64,000 nucleotides of DNA from Sipunculus nudus (lineage: Eukaryota; Annelida; Sipuncula; Golfingiida; Sipunculidae): assembly GCA_026874595.1 (NCBI GenBank), contig CM049310.1:38943558-39007557 (forward strand). Reading direction: 5' to 3'. The notes beneath the pieces were generated by a model. That model saw only the letters and a list, made by a program, of their open reading frames with translations, ran no database searches and was not told the origin of the DNA. Numbering within the stretch: the first letter of the stretch is position 1; each line of letters begins with the position of its first letter. Positions 57,101 to 64,000 of the stretch are shown piece by piece. Made by a program: the position numbers and the translations under genes.

Positions 57101-60100
57101 CATAGTTTCTGTAATTGAGGCTTTGGGTTTTAGAGATATGGTTAAAATAATGATATGTGTGTGAGGGTCAGGTGCAGCGCCACCTAGCGGCCCTATCCGG
57201 AAAATGAAAAAAAAATTGTGAGATATTTTTGTAAAATATAATATGCATCAGTTTTCAAATGCTTCTTTAAAAACTGTGGCCTGTAGAATGCTATATGCGA
57301 GACACAAGAATCAGCAAGCAGCCAAATTTGAGGACAACTGACAAACAGAGGGACACACTGACAAAGTGACACAAGATTGAGACCAGATGACAATATCAGT
57401 TTATGGAGAAGACTCAGAGGGAAAAATTAAGCTATAGTTTATGTGATTGAGGCTTTGGGTTTTAGAGATATGGCCAATGTAATGTTATGTGTGTGAGGGT
57501 CGTATGCAGCGCCCCCTAGCAGTAATATTCAAAATATGAAAAAACGATTTCGAGATACTAGTGTAGGACTTATGATATGTTAGTTTCAAAATGATTCCTG
57601 CAATAATGTGGCCTTTGGCGCAAGATGAATGAAATCTCGAAATATCTCTATTCACGAGATATTTTACGAGATACTGCAAGACTTGTAATAAAATCTTGTA
57701 GTACTAGTTGAATGCTACCTGATGCAAAAAACTTGATCACTCTAGCTTTAAAACTGACAAAGTTAGGAAAATAAGACCCCTTATTTTCGAATATCATGAC
57801 TTTTCCCCAAAATTTGTAACCATGGTTACGGCAAATTTAAGTCAGCTACACACCAGATGACAGGCCTTGGAATGACGATTAAAATGAGCTATTGTTGAAG
57901 TAGATATGACTATTAGTCACAAAGAATGCAGAAAAAACCTTTTTGAGAAGTTTTGATGACCTTGACCTTGACCTTTGACCTATTTTGACCAAAAACAATA
58001 GGGCACCTAGAAATTTAATTCTCCATCATCTCTGAAAGTTTCAAGGTGATTGTGGCAAAAATGTGCTTGCCGGAATCAAAGATTTCCGGCAAGCAACAAA
58101 CAGACAAACAGACATACGCAACTGAGCAATATGCTTGCCGAAATCGAAGATTTCTGGAAAGAAATAAAGTTGTGACTGTGCCTCCAACATGTATGATAAT
58201 AGACAGGGCCCGGAAAGGCTGTCACGCACCGCTGCACACGCCGGCCGCCCACCGTAGGGACCCTGCCGGCACTTGCGGCGACGGCACGTGACTTCGTGGT
58301 TTGGTGAAACACGGCGCGAGATTTGACGAGACTTACAATGCGACCCCTGAATGTGACTGCGAGTGTCCAACGCTATCTGGCGCTGCAGACCATGTGTCTG
58401 TGGCGTAAAAAATGACAGAATTATAGGCATTTCTTTGAATGGTGATATGTTCTCGTTTCACGAGAAACGATGCAAGATATGACGAGACTTGCGATTGAAT
58501 GACTAAGAACTAGACGGATGCTGTCTAACGCCGAAAACCAGACCTTTCTATGGCAAATATCTACAGAGATAGAAGCAGGTAAACTTCGTATTTTCAAGTT
58601 GTCACGTTTTACCCCAAAATTTGGTAACCATGGTAACGGCAGTACAAAGCTACATGTGCGGAGGAATAAGCCAATGTTCCTAGTTTCAGATACCACAAAA
58701 AAAATGGTGTCACGTTTAATATTTTTTGAGATATTGCAGAAAAATGATATGTTACAGTGTTTCAGGTACCACGCCCCCTGGTGGTTATTTCCAAAAAATG
58801 AAAAACTGATTTCGAGATATTTATAAAATAACACAAAATATATCAATTTCAAAGCCATTGTTAAAAAAATGCAACCTGTAGGTCATATTTAATGAAATCT
58901 CGAAGACTCTCGTTTGACGAGAAACGGTGCGAGATTTTGCAAGATTTTTGATTGGATCACCAAGAACTCACCAAGGGCTACAAGATGCAAAAAAATTGAC
59001 CTCTCCAGCATAAAAACTGACAGAGTTAGAAGCTGAAAACTGCATATTTTCAAAATTCAAAAGTTTTACCCCAAAAGTAGAGAAATCTGGCAATAGCGCA
59101 CTTTGGCACCTATGCACAAAAATAAGCCCGTGGACCCCATTTGAAGGTGCTGTGATGGAAATGGCCCAGTGTTTAATAGTTCTGGAGGTATAGCACCAAA
59201 ACAAATGTTCATGTTTTTTCATCTGCAACGCCCCCTGGCGGCCATTTCCATAATCTGAAAAAACAATTTCGAGATATTCTTGTGTTACATAAAATATCTC
59301 AGAATCAGTACGATTGCTGCAAATTTGAAAAATATCACGAAATTCCATGATTTCTCCCCAAAATTGCGTAACCATGGTAACAGCAAATTTAAGTAAGCTA
59401 CATGTCAAAAGAAAGGCCAGGTGATGACGAAAAAAGTGAGCTATTGCAGAAGTGGATAAGCCTATTTATGGCAAAGTTATAGTGCAAAAACCGTTAACCA
59501 TACCTGTCGTGACCTTGACCTTTGACCTTTGACCTATTTTAACCAAAAACAATAGGGCACCTAGAAATTATGTTTTTCAACATCCCTGTAAGTTTCAAGG
59601 TGATTGTGGCAAAATTGTGGCCAGGAGAGTGCAGACAAACAAACAGACAAACAGACATACGCAACTGAGCAATATGCTTGCCGAAATCGAAGATTTCCGG
59701 CAAGCAATGAAAACAGAGTATCAAAGGGATTGAGCACACGCTTGAAGGCTTAGGTTTGCCCATTCCCATGACATACAGAATTATTGATTTTTTACAGCAT
59801 TGACAAAAGTTCACTTAATGACTGTTGTTTACACACAGATGGTAGTGGTTGAGATTATGTAGAGATGTCTAGAGGGTTGAATAAAAATCGATTGATGTAA
59901 TGGCACAGTGGTTTGCTGTGATGCAGAGGAGGGAATTTTTATAGAAGAAGAGGAGGAAGAGGGGACACTTGATTATTATTTCAATGGTTTAGGCTAATTA
60001 CAAATGGAGGTTTACTGTGAGATTTGGCTTTCATCAATTTATTGGCATTATTATATTTTTTTATTAATTTTGCCTTAAAGCAATTCGATTTACCAACAAC

Positions 60101-60621
60101 TTTGTAGAACTGTACATGTCAGTGTTGCAGTATTACAAGTAAAGCCATTTTAATCAATTAAACAGACCTTTTAGGCTTTAGATGCGGCTGGGACAATAGA
60201 TGGACATGTTGATTTACCATGACATGTTGATAAACCATGACTGTGCAATGAAAACTTCTATACATGTATTTTGGGCTGAAAATTCCAATTAATTCCTATA
60301 TTTTTGTCTTAGGTCCCAGGTTTGATAAAATCAGATATTTTTGTCTTAGGTCCTATAAAATTCCTATATTACTTCTGGAGCCTAGTTGGAGCAATGTTAT
60401 AGTTTCATGCTAATTAAGTTCTTCTGATATGTTCTTTTTCACAGCTTGGGCAAGGCACCCTACTGCAAGTGTCCCCCTCACTCGTCAAAAGAAGGAAAAC
60501 CCACTTCCATAACCTTCCATGTGGAGCCAGTCTCATTTTAGGGAACAATGGTTTTGTTTGGATATGTCCAACTATTAATGAAGATACAGACAACACAGGA
60601 GGGTTCATACAAAATCTAGAA
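44995..60621 (+). CDS. EXOSC2: EXOSC2 (RRP4) exosome cap subunit, first 6 coding exons; 3' end outside window
   Basis: Six exons (44995-45113, 46288-46389, 50640-50775, 52026-52091, 53106-53174, 60445-60621) join in phase to 223 codons; the human protein has 293 residues, so about 65-70 residues remain beyond the right edge. Seen: an N-terminal domain with [20 protein letters not shown] and [16 protein letters not shown]; an S1 RNA-binding domain at about residues 75-165 ([56 protein letters not shown]); the start of the KH domain with [17 protein letters not shown], holding the Rrp4-type GxNG loop. Known role: one of three S1/KH cap proteins of the RNA exosome, acting in nuclear and cytoplasmic 3'-5' RNA decay and rRNA processing. 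Confidence 0.95.
46288..46389 (+). CDS. EXOSC2: EXOSC2 coding exon 2
   Basis: Acceptor ATTACAG|AGG, donor ACCAG|GTTTGT, 102 nt, phase 2 both ends. Encodes [20 protein letters not shown] and the NKLICV strand. Confidence 0.95.
46591..50303 (+). mobile_element. Large modular element, family 1b, copy B (X then Y)
   Basis: Head TTTTAGCTCGGCTGACTATA at 46591; monomer X to about 48443, where an end signature (GTCAGCTGAGCACAGTGAC) runs straight into monomer Y at 48446; final signature at 50269-50300. By eye about 90-95% identical to 18141-22464 over comparable blocks. In EXOSC2 intron 2. No transposase-like frame. Confidence 0.82.
50640..50775 (+). CDS. EXOSC2: EXOSC2 coding exon 3 (S1 domain)
   Basis: Acceptor CATTCAG|GTA, donor GAACTG|GTATGT, 136 nt, ends in phase 0. 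Encodes the core of the S1 beta-barrel. Confidence 0.95.
52026..52091 (+). CDS. EXOSC2: EXOSC2 coding exon 4
   Basis: Acceptor ATGCAG|AGA, donor ATCAGT|GTATCC (a weak donor), 22 codons. Encodes [20 protein letters not shown], the family's charged helix before the last S1 strands. Confidence 0.93.
52382..52650. mobile_element. Possible decayed hAT-type MITE with GGGCAAGT motifs
   Basis: Starts CAGGGCTCAACATTAA, a hAT-like YARNG end, and finishes near TTAATATTGATC, a weak inverse. Inside, GGGCAAGT or ACTTGCCC occurs at least six times. In EXOSC2 intron 4. Confidence 0.4.
53106..53174 (+). CDS. EXOSC2: EXOSC2 coding exon 5
   Basis: Acceptor ACCCAG|GCT, donor GGGAAG|GTAAGC, 23 codons. Encodes [21 protein letters not shown] 46-bp tandem array starts 4 nt into the following intron. 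Confidence 0.95.
53179..53592 (+). repeat. 46-bp minisatellite, nine units, at EXOSC2 exon 5 donor
   Basis: Nine units of exactly 46 bp (starts 53179, 53225, 53271, 53317, 53363, 53409, 53455, 53501, 53547), consensus GCARCARCAATATAGCTGG and onwards to ACATGTATT. The intron's GTAA is at 53175-53178, so the array begins at intron position 5. Confidence 0.96.
55511..55920 (+). repeat. Hairpin-headed element, family 4, copy 2
   Basis: Head TTGCCCCCATGAAATGGGGGACAA, CTGTCCGTCTGTCC run, shared body (GGTTTTTGTTTCC, TGGGTCAGTGATTGCT, ATGCATACC) and end GGGGGACATAAATTTCA..AATTTGCTCGT. In EXOSC2 intron 5. Confidence 0.7.
56837..58094 (-). mobile_element. Element with ~333-bp tandem units and CTCF-like sites, first copy
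   Basis: Units aligned on GCAGCGCC(C/A)CCTAG at 56839, 57174 and 57506. Ends at a hairpin GCTTGCCGGAATC / GATTTCCGGCAAGC (58065-58094), followed by ACAGACAAACAGACAT. Read from the hairpin this is again a hairpin-plus-GTCTG head, so the element is probably oriented on the minus strand. Confidence 0.7.
58196..58300. other. Short GC-rich island
   Basis: About 100 bp rich in CpG (CGCCGGCCGCCC, CCTGCCGGCAC, GCGGCGACGG) in AT-rich repeats. Not recognised. Confidence 0.5.
58301..59705 (-). mobile_element. Element with CTCF-like sites, second copy
   Basis: Shares blocks with 56.8-58.1 kb (ACGCCCCCTGG at 58771 and 59229, AACCATGG, a TGACCTTGACC cluster) and ends in the same CAGACAAACAGACATACGCAA run and hairpin (59676-59705). 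The two copies are tandem in the same orientation. Confidence 0.65.
60445..60621 (+). CDS. EXOSC2: EXOSC2 coding exon 6 (KH domain start)
   Basis: Acceptor TTTCACAG|CTT, donor CTAGAA|GTAAGT, 59 codons, phase 0. Encodes [20 protein letters not shown], then the GNNG loop. The intron before it is 7.3 kb. No match to the remaining C-terminal exon was found up to 64000. Confidence 0.95.
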
Positions 60622-60671
60622 GTAAGTTTATCATGTACTGCATCTAATATGTTTCTGTTATTGTCATTTTT

Positions 60672-61763
60672 TAGCGAACCTGTGAGCTTATGCAATGGTG
60701 TGGCGTCGTCCGGCGTCCGGCGTCTGTACGTTAACCTATACTATCTTAAAAACGGCAAGAGTTAGCATCACAAAATTTTATGCAAAAAATTAGTCATCTA
60801 AAAAACTATCGGATTTTGCTTATTTTTTTGCCAACTGCATTTTCTTAGATTTTATAGGGGAAAAGCTAAAAAAGCTTTAAAAATCTTCTTCTTCAGCCAA
60901 ATTGTTCAATATTTCACAGAAATGATCCCTGGAACAATCTCTCTCAAGTTTATTTGAATGGTTTAAGTTCGGTGATTTTTGGCCAAGTTACAGCGAGTTG
61001 AACTTAGTCATCTGTCCAAAAAAGCATACTTAAATTACAATCTTAGAAACGGCTGGAGCTATCATCACCAAATTTTATGCTAATGTTGGTGACATGAGTC
61101 ATATCTGAAATTGAGGTATTGGTGGCGCCACCTGCATCAGCCTTTTTTTGTACGGGGGTCATCAGTGCCCATATAATACTGACAGCTACAAAAAACTTCT
61201 TCTCTGAAACCATATGGCCAAATTGTTTAATATCGCACAGAAATGATCCTAGGGTAGTGCTTTCTAAAGTTTGTTCAAATGGTCTCAGTTCAGTGACTTT
61301 TGGCTGAGTTATGGGAAGCTGAATTTAGTCATATGCCATAACAGCCCATTTTAGCTCAGTGGCTACAAAGATCTTCTTCTCAAAAACCACTGGGCCAAAT
61401 TCTTAAATCTCACACATTAATTATCCTTAGATGTTGATAATTCAAATTTGTTCAAATGGTTTTGGTTCAGTGATTTTTGGCTGAGTTATGGGAAGCTTAA
61501 CTTAGCCATTTTGCTTTATTTTTCCATATGTGTTATAAACCTGCAAAACGTTTTTTGACTGACGCCACTGAGGCCAATTTGTTTAATATTTTACAAGAAT
61601 AATCCCCTGAATAATTCTTATAATAATTAATTGTCTTTTATGATTCCGAAGAATGAATTTTGGCTGAATAATAAAGATTGAATTGAGTCATTTTACCATA
61701 TATGTTAGCTGTGTGAAGCAGATACATCTAGCCTGGAACCAGTTTATCAGCATCAGTTACATC
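60672..61763 (+). repeat. Hairpin/GTCC-headed element, family 5, left part
   Basis: TTTTTAGCGAACCTGTGAGC then GGCGTCGTCCGGCGTCCGGC. Blocks at 60940-61162 recur at 62505-62725. Contains GGTGGCGCCACC at 61121-61132. Confidence 0.65.
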
Positions 61764-62170
61764 TAGGGCTGAAACGGGTACAAATTTTTGGACTCGAGTA
61801 CCCGATAGGCATTACCCGACTCGGACTCGAGTACTCGTTACCTTGGCAATGCTGTAAGATAAAACAGACTTCTGTTTACCGATGCAAAATATGCATATAT
61901 TTGACTTTGAGACGATTTAACTTTATCCAAACGAAGAAAGAGATATATGTCATAACAAGACCTCTGTTGATTTGACTAGCATATGTTTAGAGCCCTATGT
62001 CAGGCTATGATAATGAATAAATAGGTCTACAGACTGCCCGTAAATTTGCAGTAATATTCAGATATGCATGCATACATGTACATACACGAGTACTCGAGTC
62101 CAAATTTTGGACTCGAGTACTCGGTAAGTATTACCCGGACTCGAGTACTTGAGTACTCCTTTCAGCCCTA
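61764..62170. mobile_element. hAT-type MITE, 407 bp, with 8-bp target site duplication
   Basis: Terminal inverted repeats TAGGGCTGAAA / TTTCAGCCCTA, flanked on both sides by GTTACATC (61756-61763 and 62171-62178). The 8-bp duplication and the YARNG-type tip are hAT hallmarks. Inside both ends are GACTCGAGTACTCG repeats that extend the inverted arms. No transposase. Confidence 0.93.
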
Positions 62171-62178
62171 GTTACATC

Positions 62179-62730
62179 ATGCCTCAAGATATTTAGATTT
62201 CAGGTTATCTTTGGTTAATATTGACAAGAATGTTTTTTAAAAACTTTTAAAAAATGTAGATTTATGATTTTAGATATTCCTCATGCCAGGCAATGTTTAC
62301 AATCACAGGTATATGTTAACTCATACTATTGGATTGACTGGAGCTAGCATCATGAAATTTAATGCAAAATATTAGCCATCTGAAAAAATCTGCATTTTCT
62401 CAGATTTTATAGAGAAAAAGCTAAAAAACTTTAAAAAATCTTCTCCTCAGAAACGGTCAAGCCAATTTGTTCAATATTTCACAGAAATCTTTTATATCAT
62501 CTCTCTCAAGTTTGTTCAGATGGTTCAAGTTAAGTGAATTTTTGCCAAATTACAGGAAGTTGAACCTAGTCATCTGTCCGAAAAAGCATACTAAAGTGAC
62601 AATCTCAGAAACGGCCGGAGCTATCATCACCAAATTTTCTGCCAGTGTTGGTCACATGAGCCATATATGAAATTCAGGTATTGGTGGTCACCTGCATTGA
62701 CCTTTTTTTGTACTGGGGGTCATTGGTCAT
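62179..62730 (+). repeat. Family 5 element, right part / second monomer
   Basis: Repeats GAAACGGCCGGAGCTATCAT and the 60940-61162 body with a decayed GGTGG(C)GCCACC site (GGTGGTCACC at 62685). Confidence 0.65.
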
Positions 62731-62936
62731 CTGTACATTAACCCATAATTTCTCAGAATAGCAGGAACTACCATCCCCATATTTTATGCAATAATCTGTC
62801 ATGTATCAAATGTTGTGGGATTCAGCTTATTTATGAAGAAAACTGCATCTTTTATTATTCTAGATAATTTGATAAAAAGTTTATGAATATGTCAACTTGA
62901 AAAAATGCATTTTAGCCAAAGTCTCAAGATCAAGAG

Positions 62937-63230
62937 TTCATTCAGTGCAGCCAGATATAGGTCAAAGAGTTCAGTCAGTGCAGCCAAGCACAAGGGATGT
63001 GATCCCCTCATGGGCACCATGTGAACACCTCATGGGCACCATGTGATCACCTCATGGGTGTCATGCCTCTCAGGGCTGCATGTGGAGCCAATCTATTTAT
63101 AGCTTTGGCAGACTGCCAACTATGTCAGATTAGGCAACAGGTCAAGAGTTCACTCAGTGCAGCCAGGTACAGGTCAAAAGTTCACCCAGTCTAGCCTTGT
63201 GCAGGTCATGAGTTCACTCAGTGCAGTAGC
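62937..63230 (+). repeat. Short tandem repeats (GTTCACTCAGTGCAGCC; CCTCATGGGCACCATGTG)
   Basis: GAGTTCA(T/C)TCAGTGCAGCC-type units at about 62937, 62966, 63146, 63177 and 63210, and three 22-bp CCTCATGGGCACCATGTGA units at 63006-63060. Confidence 0.75.
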
Positions 63231-63668
63231 CTGAGCAAGCAAATTTGTCACAGTTCACTCGGGTCAACTGCCTTTCTCACCTAAGGGTGGTCAGCCCGAT
63301 GCATCAGACTTAAGGTAAGTTTGATGTATTGGCCTGATATTTTGACCTGTCTATGTGTCTTTGATGGGTTTCTCATTCACAAGACAGGTGTCACCACCTA
63401 CAATGACTTTTGCACAATGTGTGACTTTTGTGCCTGCTTATTTCTATAGAGGAATTTGATATATCATCCTGAAATTGGGCATATTTATACCTATTGAAAA
63501 GCTTTGTCGTATACAAGACTGGTGGTGCCACCTACAATAATTTGTGCACAGTGTGTGTCCCTGCTTATTTCTCAGGAGGGGTTTGATATATCAGTCTGAA
63601 CTTGGGCATATGTATATATCTCTGATAGCTTCGTTGTATACAAGACTGGTGGTGCCAGCTACAATTAT

Positions 63669-64000
63669 TTTTAGCTCAGCTGACTGTAAGTCAACTGAGG
63701 TGTAGGAATGGCGCTTTGTCCGTTGTCCATACGGATATCTGGCTGTTCGTTAGCAGGGCACAAATCATAACAGCTGGTCCTAGAAACTTCTAAGTGATAA
63801 TCCAGGGAGGTCAATAAAAACTCTCCTTGGAAACCTGAAATTTGGTCACTGCGACATATATCCTTTGAGCTACAGGGCTTGAAAGTACCCCCCAGAATAG
63901 TAAGAAATTTGATACAAAACCTCCAATATCTTGATAATTAATGCATGGTTTGTCATGAATCTTGCCTTGAATATTGACCATGACTAGTTTTGTCAGTTCC
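63669..64000 (+). repeat. Hairpin-headed element, family 1a, runs off window
   Basis: TTTTTAGCTCAGCTGACTGTAAGTCAACTGAG head, short GTCC segment, then GTTAGCAGGGCACAAATCAT and GGTCACTGCGAC as at 12637-12740. Confidence 0.75.

Noticed and set aside
58041-59408. Minus-strand frames of 129-146 codons at 58.0-59.4 kb
   Set aside because: Inside tandem non-coding elements; no family match and interrupted between copies.
60622-60765. Frame running on from EXOSC2 exon 6 (EPVSLCNGVASS)
   Set aside because: EPVSL resembles the expected next exon by chance, but the DNA is the head of repeat family 5 and a GTAAGT donor precedes it.

Overview
The window is animal nuclear DNA: AT-rich, with intron-split genes obeying GT/AG rules and most of its length in interspersed and tandem repeats. 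The repeat content (hairpin-headed elements with GTCC/GTCT runs, internally tandem elements, SINEs, small inverted-repeat elements) looks like a mollusc, most likely a bivalve. That organism call is inference from repeat style, not a database match.

Three protein-coding genes can be assembled exon by exon with consistent splice phase. (1) A SCYL3 (PACE-1) orthologue on the + strand, 13 coding exons from 10787 to 35172, 806 codons: a myristoylatable pseudokinase with HEAT repeats, a charged helix and a long acidic, Trp-rich tail. (2) A TMEM141-like small membrane protein on the - strand, 4 coding exons from 44630 down to about 41288. (3) The first 6 coding exons of EXOSC2 (RRP4, exosome cap subunit) on the + strand from 44995 to 60621; its last exon(s) lie beyond the window. 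TMEM141 and EXOSC2 start head-to-head 364 bp apart and probably share a promoter. SCYL3 and TMEM141 converge.

Layout: 1-10600 holds repeats, microsatellites and no supported gene. 10787-35172 is SCYL3, with large repeats in its introns (12.5-15.0, 17.3-23.08 and 30.2-32.3 kb). 35173-41287 is 3' UTR/intergenic. 41288-44630 is TMEM141. 44995 to the right edge is EXOSC2, whose intron 2 holds a second copy (46.59-50.30 kb) of the large element in SCYL3 intron 4, and whose intron 5 holds two tandem elements (56.8-59.7 kb).

The most unusual signals are: (a) a 41-bp minisatellite beginning exactly at the SCYL3 exon 10 donor, each unit re-creating a CAG|GTGAG splice site; (b) nine exact-length 46-bp units starting 4 nt into EXOSC2 intron 5; (c) CTCF-like core motifs carried by several unrelated repeat families, including a palindrome around GGTGGCGCCACC; (d) repeat-borne arrays of AGGTCA nuclear-receptor half-sites; (e) a shared 'hairpin plus GTCC/GTCT run' head in at least five repeat families; and (f) a 407-bp hAT-type MITE with a perfect 8-bp target duplication. 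No CRISPR, rRNA or intact tRNA gene was seen.
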